A stretch of DNA of 64,000 bases from Paracoccus sp. MBLB3053 (GTDB lineage: Bacteria > Pseudomonadota > Alphaproteobacteria > Rhodobacterales > Rhodobacteraceae), in assembly GCF_031822435.1 (NCBI RefSeq), contig NZ_JAVQLW010000005.1, positions 260,623-324,622 on the forward strand. The letters are read 5' to 3'. The notes beneath the pieces were generated by a model. The model saw nothing but the letters and a program-made list of their open reading frames with translations. It was not told the origin of the DNA and made no database searches. Made by a program: the position numbers and the translations under genes. This document shows positions 8,732 through 17,785 of the stretch, piece by piece (the stretch's first letter is position 1; every line of letters begins with the position of its first letter).

Positions 8732-9334
8732 TTGCCCGGCCAGGACAGACGCCCGTGGCGACACTTCGCGATCTGGATCGCGCTTGCTCTCGTCATTGCG
8801 GTGCCGCTCATGGTGGCGGCTGAAAGCCCTTTGCTCGCATGGCGCAGGCCGGTCTACATCATCGCCGGTTTTTCCGGCATCGTCGCCATGTGCCTGCTGC
8901 TGCTGCAACCCCTTCTGGCAGCGGGACACCTGCCCGGGTTCCGGGGGGGCCGCGGGCGCCGCGCCCACCGCTGGACTGGCGCGACGCTGGTGATGCTGGT
9001 GCTTGTCCATGTGGCCGGGCTGTGGATCACCAGCCCCCCGGACGTGATCGACGCGCTTCTCTTCGTCTCTCCCACGCCCTTCTCGGTCTGGGGCGTGATG
9101 GCGATGTGGGCTATTTTCCTCATGGCGCTTCTTGCGATACGGCAACGGCGCAGCCGGTCTTGGCATCTCGGTCATCGGGCGGCAGCACTGGTTGTCATCG
9201 TCGGAAGCGTGGTTCACGCCCTTCTGATCGAGGGAGCAATGGAGCCGCTGACCAAGGCCGTGCTTTGCGCGTTCGTTCTTGTCGCAAGCCTTCTGGTCAT
9301 CTTTGGGCACCGGATCAGGGCGCCTTCACGTTGA
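8732..9334 (+). CDS. Ferric-reductase-like/cytochrome b-type transmembrane protein
   Basis: The 200-residue protein has about five hydrophobic helices and conserved-looking histidines in helix pairs (HRWTGATLVMLVLVHVAG and HLGHRAAALVVIVGSVVHALL), the pattern of the ferric-reductase-like transmembrane domain that binds two b haems across the membrane. No FAD/NADPH domain is attached, so electrons would come from a partner protein or the quinone pool. It starts at a TTG only 3 bases after the previous gene; no ATG fits the frame before the first helix. The pairing with a Tat-exported dioxygenase-like protein suggests electron delivery to a periplasmic metalloprotein, which is inference. Confidence 0.78.
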   Translation: MPGQDRRPWRHFAIWIALALVIAVPLMVAAESPLLAWRRPVYIIAGFSGIVAMCLLLLQPLLAAGHLPGFRGGRGRRAHRWTGATLVMLVLVHVAGLWITSPPDVIDALLFVSPTPFSVWGVMAMWAIFLMALLAIRQRRSRSWHLGHRAAALVVIVGSVVHALLIEGAMEPLTKAVLCAFVLVASLLVIFGHRIRAPSR

Positions 9335-9362
9335 CGGCGAAGCTTTACGGCCGTGGCGCCCT

Positions 9363-10193
9363 TTACTCACCCCAACTGCGTTGCCGCTCACCCCATAGCT
9401 TTTCGCCGACAAGACAATCGGCCGCAGGCAAGGCCTGTGCCCGGATCAGTTCTTCTCGGACCAAGGGCGAGCGCCCCGCGACCTCAAGGACCAGCTTATG
9501 GCGCACGGCGGCCGCGAACTGGTCCCAGCTGGTGACCGAAATTGAAAAAGCGCCGGTGCCTCCGATTACGCAATCGACATAATAGCGATCCAGGTCGGGA
9601 ATGCTGCTCCAGCCGCCATATCCGTCCTCTGAATCCGTCATCAGCGGCAAGCCGTTGATGGTGATGCCCCGCATGACCGCCGCATCGCGGGCCTCGGTCA
9701 CGCTTCCGCCCTGATTGTTGGGCCCGTCGCCGGAAATGTCGATGACCCGCCGCGTGCCGGCAAATCCGTTCCCCTCGAAGAGATCAGAGGCAAAATCGAT
9801 CGCGCCCGAAATGGAGGTGCGCGAAACCGGCGGAGAGACGCCCGACTCTATCAGCGTGGCGAAAGCCTCTGCCCCAGCAGCGCTGTCGATCAGCGTCCAT
9901 GGTATCGCGACGCGTTGAGACTGCGCCCCTGCCCATTCGACATAGGTCACCGCGATGCGCTTCCAGTCCCCGTAAAGGATCGCCTTCTGCAGCTGGATGC
10001 TGCGGAAGGCCGCGGCATATCCCTGGCGCTGAATTGCCCTCTCGTCCGGATCGACCGAGCGCGAAACATCCACAGCCAGCACCAGCTCGACCCCGACGCC
10101 CATATCGCCCGCAGGCGTTTGCGCAAGTGCGGGACTGGTCAGCCCGGCCAGCACCAGAAGAGACGCCACGGAAGAGTGAAAGGGAACTTGCAT
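9363..10193 (-). CDS. DUF1194 protein with von Willebrand A-type fold
   Basis: Secreted or periplasmic protein of unknown function common in Rhodobacterales. It has an N-terminal Sec signal peptide (about residues 1-24, SPALAQ), then a vWA-like domain with a MIDAS-type metal motif (LAVDVSRSVD, i.e. DxSxS) near residue 42, SRTSISGAIDFA as the second MIDAS loop, and DISGDGPNNQGG as the third. The C-terminus contains two cysteines (DCVIGG and ADCLVGE) that could form a disulfide. The 276-residue length is typical. It is on the minus strand, convergent with the ferric-reductase-like gene and divergent from the phosphatase-autotransporter. Confidence 0.85.
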   Translation of the reverse strand: MQVPFHSSVASLLVLAGLTSPALAQTPAGDMGVGVELVLAVDVSRSVDPDERAIQRQGYAAAFRSIQLQKAILYGDWKRIAVTYVEWAGAQSQRVAIPWTLIDSAAGAEAFATLIESGVSPPVSRTSISGAIDFASDLFEGNGFAGTRRVIDISGDGPNNQGGSVTEARDAAVMRGITINGLPLMTDSEDGYGGWSSIPDLDRYYVDCVIGGTGAFSISVTSWDQFAAAVRHKLVLEVAGRSPLVREELIRAQALPAADCLVGEKLWGERQRSWGE

Positions 10194-10332
10194 GTCTCCA
10201 GCCTCGCCAAAACCGGCGCGTGCACCAAATCACAAATGCGAAACATCGCCTGGCTGCCCCAATTAGCCCAGAAACTTTTCGAAGTTGCCAGATCCCGCTT
10301 CGGATGCAGAGGGGGCACGGGCCCGCTAGAAA

Positions 10333-10360
10333 TTTCACAAAACAGTCACGCATTTATAAC
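10333..10360 (+). promoter_or_regulatory. Candidate sigma70-type promoter of the phosphatase-autotransporter gene
   Basis: TTTCAC and TATAAC are separated by 16 bases in an AT-rich stretch about 80 bases before the TTG start. The match is moderate, but it is the best in the 245-base divergent intergenic region. Confidence 0.45.
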
Positions 10361-10438
10361 CTGTTTGTTACCAATCGGCTCAAAACACGCGCTCCGCAAG
10401 TCCCCTGTCCCGCAGGGTTTCACTGGAGATACAATACA

Positions 10439-12340
10439 TTGCCTAAACTAACGACCACGGTGTCCGCGACCGCCCTCGCGCTGGCACTTGTGCAAGCCAG
10501 CGCCGCTTCTGCCGACGCTCTCGACACCGTCCGCCTGTCGTCCGTCGACAATTTCCGCGATGTAGCTGGCACGACGACGGCCTATTCCACGGCCAAGAAT
10601 GGGGTGATGCGATCGGGCGTCTTCTATCGCTCGAATGCGCTGACCCTTTCGGACGAGGATCTCGCCACGATCGAGACGCTGGGCATCAGCGACGTCTATG
10701 ACCTGCGCACCACCAGCGAGATTGCTTCGACCCCTGACCGGATGCCCAGGGGCGCGAGCTACACGAACGTGAATATCATCGGCGATATCGGGACCGGCTT
10801 CAGCCTGACCAGCGCCGAGGCCTCGCGTGCGATGATGGAGGATGCCGAGCGTTCCTTTGTCAATGACAGTGACGTGCAGGATCGTTTTGCGACGCTGTTC
10901 AACGGACTGGCCTCGGCCGAGGATGCGGCGCTTTTCCACTGCACTGCGGGCAAGGACCGGACGGGCTGGACTGCGGCAGTGCTGCAAGGCATTGCTGGCG
11001 TGAGCGATGCCGACATCATGGCCGACTATCTCGCCACCAACGCATACACCGCCGACCGCGTGGCCGAAACCTATGCCTATTACGAGTCGCATTACGGGAC
11101 AGCCTTCGCCGAGGCCATGGAACCGCTTCTGGGTGTCGAGGCGAGCTTCCTGCAGGCCGGCCTCGACGAAGTCGCGGCAAACTACGGGACGATGGAAAAC
11201 TACGTCACGCAGGGACTTGGGCTCTCGCAAGAGACGCTTTACGTCCTGCGGGGCAAGATGGTCCGCTACGCCCTGCCCGGCCAGGAAGATCTGACCGGCA
11301 ACGCCGCGGCCGGTGCGCGCGTGCTCAGCGACCTGCAGGACAGCGATCTTTCGGGGGCCTACACGAACTACAACTACTACCTGCAATCCGCGATAGATGC
11401 CGGCACTTTGGGCGGGGTCGAGACGACGGTTGGCGGGCAAGTCCATGCCGATGCGGCCAGTTCGTTGCTGCGCGAGATTTCCCTGATCGACGCTGCCGTT
11501 CCCCATGCGTCGGGCCGCGCGATGGAAGACGGGCAGCAGCAAGTCTGGACCAAGGGTCTGACCTTCCACGAGGAAAATGACGCTCGCCCGGGCATTGCGC
11601 GCAGCGAAGGCGACGTGACCGGCTTCATGTTGGGTGCCAGCAAGCGCTTCGACAGCCAGATGTCCGGCTATGTGGGTGCGGGCACGCTGAACGGCTCGAC
11701 CTCGTCAGCCGCGGGCGAGGTCGATACCGATCAGGTCTTCGTCACGCTGGGTGGTCGTTACGGCTTCGAAAGCCTCGACCGGGGCGCGTTCGCCGCGGTG
11801 AACTTCACGGCGGCCCAGTTCGATTATGACAGCAAGCGCCGGATCGGCGGAGGCCTTGGCACGGCGACAGGCAGCACCGATGGCAACCTTTACGGCGCCA
11901 GCCTGAAGCTTGGCTACGACTATGTCACGCCTGCCTATCGCGTGACGCCGACCGTCGGAATTCGCTTCAGCCATCTCAAGCGCGATGCTTTCACCGAGAC
12001 CGGCAGCGAACTCGCCCTGGACATGGACGAGCTTTCCGAAAACCGCCGCGACTTGCTGCTTGGCGTCGAATTTGAAGCCGCCCCGACCCAGCTTGGCAAA
12101 TGGAGCATCTCTCCCGCCGTCAGTGCCGCCTATGAGCATTCTCTGGATGACGGTGCCACAAACAGCCGCGGCTTCATCGAGGGTCTGCCGATCGACCAGG
12201 TCTCGGCCTTCGACAGCCGCGACATTTTCCGCATCGGAGCTTCGGTCAACGCAAAGATCGACCAGATCACGATATCGGCCGAGGGTACCTATCAGGATGA
12301 AAATCCGGGTGGTCTGATTTCGGTCAGCTACGCGTTCTGA
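10439..12340 (+). CDS. Tyrosine-phosphatase/autotransporter beta-barrel fusion
   Basis: The predicted 633-residue protein has a Sec signal peptide (residues 1-26). A tyrosine/lipid-phosphatase domain follows (about 30-290), with the N-terminal NFRDVAGT motif of the Y_phosphatase3/LpdA-like family, GVFYRSNAL, and the catalytic P-loop HCTAGKDRTG (167-176; Cys168 nucleophile, Arg174). After a linker of about 80 residues comes an autotransporter beta-domain (about 380-633) with alternating short strands and a final strand ending in SVSYAF, the terminal aromatic signature read by the BAM complex. The start is a TTG with GGAGA about 9 bases upstream; an in-frame upstream extension is not signal-like. 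This implies a phosphatase displayed on or released from the cell surface. A plain phosphatase fused to a porin-like anchor is the alternative; both domains are clear. Confidence 0.88.
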   Translation: MPKLTTTVSATALALALVQASAASADALDTVRLSSVDNFRDVAGTTTAYSTAKNGVMRSGVFYRSNALTLSDEDLATIETLGISDVYDLRTTSEIASTPDRMPRGASYTNVNIIGDIGTGFSLTSAEASRAMMEDAERSFVNDSDVQDRFATLFNGLASAEDAALFHCTAGKDRTGWTAAVLQGIAGVSDADIMADYLATNAYTADRVAETYAYYESHYGTAFAEAMEPLLGVEASFLQAGLDEVAANYGTMENYVTQGLGLSQETLYVLRGKMVRYALPGQEDLTGNAAAGARVLSDLQDSDLSGAYTNYNYYLQSAIDAGTLGGVETTVGGQVHADAASSLLREISLIDAAVPHASGRAMEDGQQQVWTKGLTFHEENDARPGIARSEGDVTGFMLGASKRFDSQMSGYVGAGTLNGSTSSAAGEVDTDQVFVTLGGRYGFESLDRGAFAAVNFTAAQFDYDSKRRIGGGLGTATGSTDGNLYGASLKLGYDYVTPAYRVTPTVGIRFSHLKRDAFTETGSELALDMDELSENRRDLLLGVEFEAAPTQLGKWSISPAVSAAYEHSLDDGATNSRGFIEGLPIDQVSAFDSRDIFRIGASVNAKIDQITISAEGTYQDENPGGLISVSYAF

Positions 12341-12347
12341 CAAACCT

Positions 12348-12383
12348 GCTTCCGGCGGTGGTGATCCAGACCCCGCCGGAAGC
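12348..12383 (+). terminator. Hairpin terminator after the phosphatase-autotransporter gene
   Basis: An 11-bp perfect stem (GCTTCCGGCGG / CCGCCGGAAGC) with a 14-base loop begins 7 bases after the stop codon. There is no clear T-tract. Confidence 0.65.
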
Positions 12384-12434
12384 TCGCCGCGGCAATCCAT
12401 TGCCGCATGGCTGCGTGGGTGCTTTCGCACGCTT

Positions 12435-12620
12435 TTGGCACCCGCGCATCACAGCGTGACGAAGCTTATTTTCCGCAGGCACAGCAGCGTCTCGATCGCC
12501 GAACATCTGGGCGTCACCGAAGGAACGTTGAAAATTCATCCTTCTAACATCTATCGGCGGTCGGGAATCTTCAGCCAGAGCGAAGTTTTCCAGCGTTTTA
12601 TCGATCATCTGTCCGAATAG
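12435..12620 (+). pseudogene. Remnant of a LuxR-family regulator (C-terminal helix-turn-helix only)
   Basis: Sixty-one codons encode a recognisable LuxR-type DNA-binding domain: HSSVSIAEHLGVTEGTLKIH followed by SNIYRRSGIFSQSEVFQRF, ending in a stop. The first helix is eroded, the conserved glycine/leucine positions before the recognition helix are altered, and no N-terminal sensor domain or start with a ribosome-binding site is present upstream. The only in-frame initiator is a TTG. I read it as the surviving 3' end of a decayed regulator gene; a tiny expressed DNA-binding peptide cannot be excluded. Confidence 0.65.
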
Positions 12621-12704
12621 CCGCGCAACCTCTTTCACGGGGAAAATGAACCGGTCTGGCTTTCGGTCATTATCATCTAGAGAGCCCAACACGAAGGACA
12701 ACGC

Positions 12705-13982
12705 ATGTCGCGCTGGCAATGGATGCTGCGACAATTGACACGCAGGCTTTGGTTCCGAGCCTCACTCATCGGTTTGCTCGGTGTCTTTACCGCCATTTTC
12801 GCGGCATTCGCCGAAGAATTCGTGCCCTGGAAACTGCCCGGAAAGATCGGGGCGGATGCGGTCGAGAGCCTGCTCAACATCATCGCATCAAGCATGCTCG
12901 CCGTGACCACATTCTCGCTGAGCGTGATGACCTCGGCCTATGGCGCGGCGACAAGCAATGTCACGCCGCGCGCCACGAAATTGCTTGATGAAGATCGCGT
13001 GACCCAGAATGTCCTTTCGACATTCATCGGCACCTTTCTCTTCAGCATCGTGGGCATCATCGTGCTGAAGACCGGGGCTTATGGTGAACGCGGCCGGCTG
13101 ATCCTGTTCGCGGTCACGATCGGCGTGGTCGCGCTGATCGTCATCACGCTCTTGCGCTGGATTGATCACCTGACGCGACTGGGACGCGTGGGCGAAACGA
13201 CGAACCGGGTCGAACAGGCAACGCGGAACGCGATCGAACAACGCCTGGCGGCGCCCTGCCTGGGGGGGCTGCCGCTTCGTGTCGGAAGCGCTGTCCCCGA
13301 TCACGCCATTTCGGTGATGTCAGAGGAAATCGGCTATCTGCAGAACATCGACATGCCTGCGCTCGCGGAATGCGCCGATAAGATCGGGGCGACGATCAAC
13401 GTGCCGCTCAACCCCGGAAGTTTCGTCTACCCGGACATGGCGCTGGCCTGGCTGGACGTAGACGAGGGGCGGCCGGACGATGAGGTCATCGACAAGATCC
13501 GTGCGGCCTTCACCATAGGGATCGAGCGCAGTTTCGACCAGGACCCGCGCTTCGGACTGGCTGTCCTGAGCGAGATCGCCTGCCGCGCCCTTTCGCCGGC
13601 CGTGAACGATTTCGGCACGGCGATTGACGTCATCGGCAGGACGACCCGCCTGATGGCCCTGTGGGGGAAAGAGAAAAGCTCCGACGAGGTGGACTATCCG
13701 AAGATCCGCATCCCGCCCCTGCAAGACGATGATCTTTTCGAGGATGCGTTCATGCTTGTGGGACGGGACGGGGCGGGCCTGATCGAGGTTCAGCTTCGCC
13801 TCCAGAAGGTTCTTCTCGCATTGTCGCAGATGGGTGGTCCCGAGTTCCGGGCTGCCGCCGCCAGGCAAGCTGAAATGGCCATGGATCGCAGCGCCGAATG
13901 TTTGGCCTTCGAATCCGACAGGCATCGCCTGACGGTCGAACTGGAAGCACGAAAAGCGATAGGTCCGCGACGGAGCGGTTAG
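12705..13982 (+). CDS. DUF2254 membrane protein
   Basis: The 425-residue protein has four predicted membrane helices in its first 150 residues (for example GVFTAIFAAFAEEF, LLNIIASSMLAVTTFSLSV, TFIGTFLFSIVGIIVL and LFAVTIGVVALIVITLLRW), then a soluble C-terminal region with the family segment RALSPAVNDFGTAIDVIGR. The function is not established. It is a single-gene unit whose end lies 47 bases from the convergent end of the injection-system operon. A run of six A residues between them may contribute to termination of the operon, but no firm stem precedes it. Confidence 0.88.
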   Translation: MSRWQWMLRQLTRRLWFRASLIGLLGVFTAIFAAFAEEFVPWKLPGKIGADAVESLLNIIASSMLAVTTFSLSVMTSAYGAATSNVTPRATKLLDEDRVTQNVLSTFIGTFLFSIVGIIVLKTGAYGERGRLILFAVTIGVVALIVITLLRWIDHLTRLGRVGETTNRVEQATRNAIEQRLAAPCLGGLPLRVGSAVPDHAISVMSEEIGYLQNIDMPALAECADKIGATINVPLNPGSFVYPDMALAWLDVDEGRPDDEVIDKIRAAFTIGIERSFDQDPRFGLAVLSEIACRALSPAVNDFGTAIDVIGRTTRLMALWGKEKSSDEVDYPKIRIPPLQDDDLFEDAFMLVGRDGAGLIEVQLRLQKVLLALSQMGGPEFRAAAARQAEMAMDRSAECLAFESDRHRLTVELEARKAIGPRRSG

Positions 13983-14029
13983 TCAGAAAAAAGCCTCCAA
14001 CCAGCACCGGACGATGATCGGATCTGCGC

Positions 14030-14428
14030 TCACCTGTTCTTGGGATTCGTCTTCTTCGTCGTTTTCGCCGCCCCGCGGGTCGCGGGTTTTGACCTTGTCT
14101 TCACCGAGGGTGCGTCGGCCGCCTTCAGCGTCGCACCGAGCTTGCCAAGCCGGTCTGCCGTATCCTTGCCGACAGCTTCGCGCGGTGGGTTCGGGCGGAT
14201 CGCCGCGATCTGCTTCAGGGCTGCTTCCTCGGCGGCGATGGCTTCGTCATATCGTGCGAGAACCGCCTTTTTCTCGGCGTTCAGCCGTTCGATCCGGATT
14301 TCGACCCGCTTGATCATCTCGGCCGCCGCATCCACCCTGACCGAAGTTTCCCGGACGTCGCTGCCGAAGCGCTTGCCGGCCTCCTCGAATATCCTCTTCT
14401 GCTCTTCGATCACCTTGCTCACGCTCAT
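14030..14428 (-). CDS. Small coiled-coil protein at the distal end of the injection-system operon
   Basis: I do not recognise a family. The 132-residue protein is mostly charged helix (about residues 1-75, with heptad-like VRVDAAAEMIKRVEIRIERLN), likely a coiled coil, followed by a lysine/arginine/proline-rich tail (TRSKPATRGAAKTTKKTNPKNR region). It has no signal peptide or membrane segment. It follows the beta-helix gene by 12 bases and has its own GAAGGAGA ribosome-binding sequence. By position it could be a chaperone, a trimerisation or anchoring factor for the beta-helix protein, or a nucleic-acid-binding accessory; the basic tail fits the last. It is the final gene of the operon. Confidence 0.72.
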   Translation of the reverse strand: MSVSKVIEEQKRIFEEAGKRFGSDVRETSVRVDAAAEMIKRVEIRIERLNAEKKAVLARYDEAIAAEEAALKQIAAIRPNPPREAVGKDTADRLGKLGATLKAADAPSVKTRSKPATRGAAKTTKKTNPKNR

Positions 14429-14440
14429 CGCTCGTCTCCT

Positions 14441-17400
14441 TCAGAAAATCAGGTTGAAGCTGGACTCGGGCGCGGGGAAGTTCGGACCGTTGACGATGCC
14501 GGATGCCGTGACATTGCCGATCACGGTTCCCGGCATATTGCCAAGGTTCATCGACGGATGGGCGAAGCTCAGGGCCTTTACCTGATTGCCCATGACGACA
14601 CCCGCAGTGCCGTCGAGGATCACCGATGCGTTCCCTGCCCCGGCGACGCCCCCCTGGTGCATCACGTAGTTGTTGCAGAAGAACACCCGTTCGAACCTGA
14701 TGGCCACATTGTCGGAGATGTTTGATTGCCGCAATTCGACCAATGCCCTGTTGCCCTTGCCGATGAACTTGTTGTCGACGATCTGGCAGGAAAAGCCGAA
14801 GCTGATCACGCGATCGCCGAAGGTGAACCGGATTTCCAGCAGCCCCTGCATCAGCAATGCACGATCTTCGCGACCATCGGGAACGCGCGCGAGGTCTGAA
14901 CAGGACACCAGATTGGATTCGACGCGGGCCTCGAGGATCAGGAAACCCATGATCCCGGCCGCGGCCTGGGGATTGGCGTCGCCTTCGACGGGAAGCCCGG
15001 TATCCAGCACCTCATTGGCTTCGACATGCCATTCGCCAAGAATGAAGAAGGCGCCGATCCCGCAGGGGAACGGCCCTGCCGTCCCGCAATTCGCAACCCG
15101 GTTCTCGACCACGGTGATGCGCCCAAGGCAGTACATCGCGAGCACACCAAAGGACCGGCAATCCGTCACTCGATTTCCGCGCACGCTCGCGCCAAGTTCG
15201 CCGCTCAACCCGATCGCGATTTCAGTGCCGCTGATGGCATTCGCCTCGATCACGGCGTTTCGGCCATTCGTGGCTATGATCGCGTTTGCCCTGCCGGAAA
15301 TGGTGTTGCCGGCGATGCGGGGCGACAAGGCCTCGTCACATGCCACGGCCGGCGCTCCTTCTGCCGCCGCAGGCGTCATGTCGTTATCCGAGAGATCGAC
15401 CCCCATGGCATCGCGGATGAAGACTGCCGTCGTCATGCCCGCAAGCATGTTGGCCGAGAGGTTCACCCCCGTTGTGAGATGCGCCACATCGTCGGGCACG
15501 CCGATCAGGATGCCAATATTGCGCGCCGCGTCGGTGGCGGTCACGTCGATGCGGTTTTCAACGATGACAAGCCCCGAGCCCGTCGCGCGGATGCCGGCGC
15601 GGGCACTTCCCCGGAAGCGGATGGTGTTTCCGCGCAGCACGGTTCTGTCAGCCGCGCTGTCGATGCCGTGCCGGGAAATTTCGGCATCAGGCGCTTCTTC
15701 GGTTTCGGAAAGCGAGACGAGATTATCCGCGACCAGCGATCCGAGAGCGAGCGAGAAGCGCTCTTGCCCGGTGGCGTCATCATTCAGACTGACGCCCGTG
15801 GCCGCACCCGCGATACGGTTCCCGGTGATCGTCAGGCGCCCGATCGCACCGGGCGCGGCGATGCCGCTCAGCCCTTCGAAACCCTCGCCCCCGAGGTCCA
15901 GGCGGTTCGTCGCAAGGATGATTTCCTCGGAGCGGTAGCCGGCAATAATGCCGATCACCGTGCCCGCAATCGAGCAATCGCGTATCGTGACGTCATAGCA
16001 TGCGACGACGACGATCCCCGAAGACGATGTGCCGCGTTCGGCGGCACAGGCGCAGTCGTGAACACTGATCCCGCTGCTGTCGAGAATTTCGACGACACCC
16101 TGGCTGCCCTCGGCCGCCCGGTGGGAAAACGCGATGGTGTGGACCTCGATCCCCGTCGTGCCGAGGATGCTGAGCGCCGGTCCCGATCCATCCAGCCGGA
16201 CGTCCACCCCATGGCATTCGCCATGAAGCGTGATGTTCGGTGCCGAAACGACGATCGGGACCTGCAGGACATGTTCGCCGGGCTTGAGACAGACGCATCC
16301 GCCGACATCGTCGGGCAAGCTGTCGATCGCTGCCTGGATATCCTCTCCGGGACGCACGACGACCGTGCAGCAGCAGACCTCTTCGATCGGATCGCGGCAG
16401 TCCGAGAAGACCTCGGTCCACACCCCACCTGCCGCCTCGGCCAAGGCAAGTCGGCAGTAATGAAGCTGGTTGTCCTGCGGCGGCGCAAGATCCAGCTCCT
16501 CGACCGAGCTGTCGGCATAGCGCGCGATAAAGCTCCAATTGTCCCCCGGACGGAAATCGCCGCCGAAGGGGTCGAGGGTCAGCGCGACCTCGACGCCGTC
16601 TTCGAGGTGAAGGAAGGTGCCATCCGTCGGCGCTGGGATCAGGCCGTCCGCACCAGGCAGGTCCAGATCGACGACCAGCGTGCCTGTTTCATCGCGCACC
16701 TGTCCCGTCTGGTCCCAGCGCCGGACCACCGGAAAGAAGCTCTGGTCGGCATCGGGACCCGCGCCGTGCAGCCGGATGGTCCCGGCTGGCAATGCGGCTT
16801 CCAAGGTGATCGTGTCGGACGGATCGTCGACCGAAAGGATGCGCGCGATGACGCCCGGAGTTTCGGTCAGGACCCGCACCTCATCGGTGATCTCGACCCA
16901 GTCGCCGGGATTGAAGCGCAGGAAGTCATCCTTGGCGACCTGCGCGACCTCAAGGACATCGGACGCCGGTTGCGAAAGGATCGCGGTGGCGACAACGGCA
17001 TTCGTGCGCGAGAACTTGACCAGCGGCGTGCCGTCCGGCGCAATGTTATGGATAGCAAAGAAATAGGTGCGATTGTCAGTGCCGCGAAAGGCGGCGTCGG
17101 GCGGCAACAGGCAGGGGTCGGGATCGGTGGCAGCCGGGTTCGCCCGCGTGGTCAGGCGCGCGGCCGAAGGCGCGATCAGGGCGCTCCAGCCAGGGATATC
17201 CTCATCATCGGTATCGCAATCGATGCCAGGGCCGACAGGGCCAAAGCTGCGCACCTGCCAGACGGTCTGTCGACGCGCGAATGTATCGGTGAAGATCGCC
17301 GGATCGAGGATGGACGGGTCGTTGAGAAAGGTCGTGTCCCGCTGCCATGTGACCAGATAGATCAGATGCGTCCCGTCTTCGGGCGGGTCGGGCGTCACTC

Positions 17401-17758
17401 CCGGCAGGTAGGGCTGATCGTCGAAGGGAACTGGCTCGAGCCCCCACATCTCGGACAGGATGTCGTCGAAGACCGGCGTCCCGGTGCCGAAGTTCTCGGC
17501 CGGATGGCCATCGACATACATCGTCCCCGGACCGATGGTCAGTGCTCCGCCGGAAAGCCCGATGAGAAAGCTGTCGGGCTGGGTTGCGGGATAGCCCGCC
17601 CGGCCGATCAGATGGGTCATCATCGCGCGAAGCCGTCGGTCGCGAAGGCTGCGGTCCTCGTTGATCGGGGCATCCGTTGCGACACGGCCCTGCATGGTCG
17701 TGGTCCAGGCCGTATTGCGGTGCGAATTGAATGTCTTGCGGCTAATGTCGATCGTCAT
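14441..17758 (-). CDS. Large parallel beta-helix protein (DUF6519-type N-terminus), candidate receptor-binding spike
   Basis: At 1105 residues this is the longest protein of the operon. The N-terminal about 430 residues (MTIDISRKTFNSHRNTAW, then MQGRV and GTMYVDG) resemble the DUF6519 module found next to phage-tail-like proteins. A cysteine cluster (EVCCCTVVVRPGEDIQAAID, about residue 465) introduces a right-handed parallel beta-helix of the pectate-lyase/NosD type, with repeated turns such as ITGNRIAGAATGVSLND and VVENRVANCGTAG running to the C-terminus. Such folds serve as phage tailspikes or polysaccharide-active enzymes. Together with the absence of a tail-fibre gene, this makes it the best candidate for target recognition or surface-glycan cleavage. 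No signal peptide is present, as expected for a structural part assembled in the cytosol. Catalytic residues were not identified. Confidence 0.85.
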   Translation of the reverse strand: MTIDISRKTFNSHRNTAWTTTMQGRVATDAPINEDRSLRDRRLRAMMTHLIGRAGYPATQPDSFLIGLSGGALTIGPGTMYVDGHPAENFGTGTPVFDDILSEMWGLEPVPFDDQPYLPGVTPDPPEDGTHLIYLVTWQRDTTFLNDPSILDPAIFTDTFARRQTVWQVRSFGPVGPGIDCDTDDEDIPGWSALIAPSAARLTTRANPAATDPDPCLLPPDAAFRGTDNRTYFFAIHNIAPDGTPLVKFSRTNAVVATAILSQPASDVLEVAQVAKDDFLRFNPGDWVEITDEVRVLTETPGVIARILSVDDPSDTITLEAALPAGTIRLHGAGPDADQSFFPVVRRWDQTGQVRDETGTLVVDLDLPGADGLIPAPTDGTFLHLEDGVEVALTLDPFGGDFRPGDNWSFIARYADSSVEELDLAPPQDNQLHYCRLALAEAAGGVWTEVFSDCRDPIEEVCCCTVVVRPGEDIQAAIDSLPDDVGGCVCLKPGEHVLQVPIVVSAPNITLHGECHGVDVRLDGSGPALSILGTTGIEVHTIAFSHRAAEGSQGVVEILDSSGISVHDCACAAERGTSSSGIVVVACYDVTIRDCSIAGTVIGIIAGYRSEEIILATNRLDLGGEGFEGLSGIAAPGAIGRLTITGNRIAGAATGVSLNDDATGQERFSLALGSLVADNLVSLSETEEAPDAEISRHGIDSAADRTVLRGNTIRFRGSARAGIRATGSGLVIVENRIDVTATDAARNIGILIGVPDDVAHLTTGVNLSANMLAGMTTAVFIRDAMGVDLSDNDMTPAAAEGAPAVACDEALSPRIAGNTISGRANAIIATNGRNAVIEANAISGTEIAIGLSGELGASVRGNRVTDCRSFGVLAMYCLGRITVVENRVANCGTAGPFPCGIGAFFILGEWHVEANEVLDTGLPVEGDANPQAAAGIMGFLILEARVESNLVSCSDLARVPDGREDRALLMQGLLEIRFTFGDRVISFGFSCQIVDNKFIGKGNRALVELRQSNISDNVAIRFERVFFCNNYVMHQGGVAGAGNASVILDGTAGVVMGNQVKALSFAHPSMNLGNMPGTVIGNVTASGIVNGPNFPAPESSFNLIF

Positions 17759-17785
17759 TTCGATTCCCCCGTGATGGGTGGTCGC

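Noticed and set aside
13983..14029. A terminator at the end of the injection-system operon
   Set aside because: A six-base T-run on the minus strand (13987-13992) is present, but I cannot draw a convincing stem before it.
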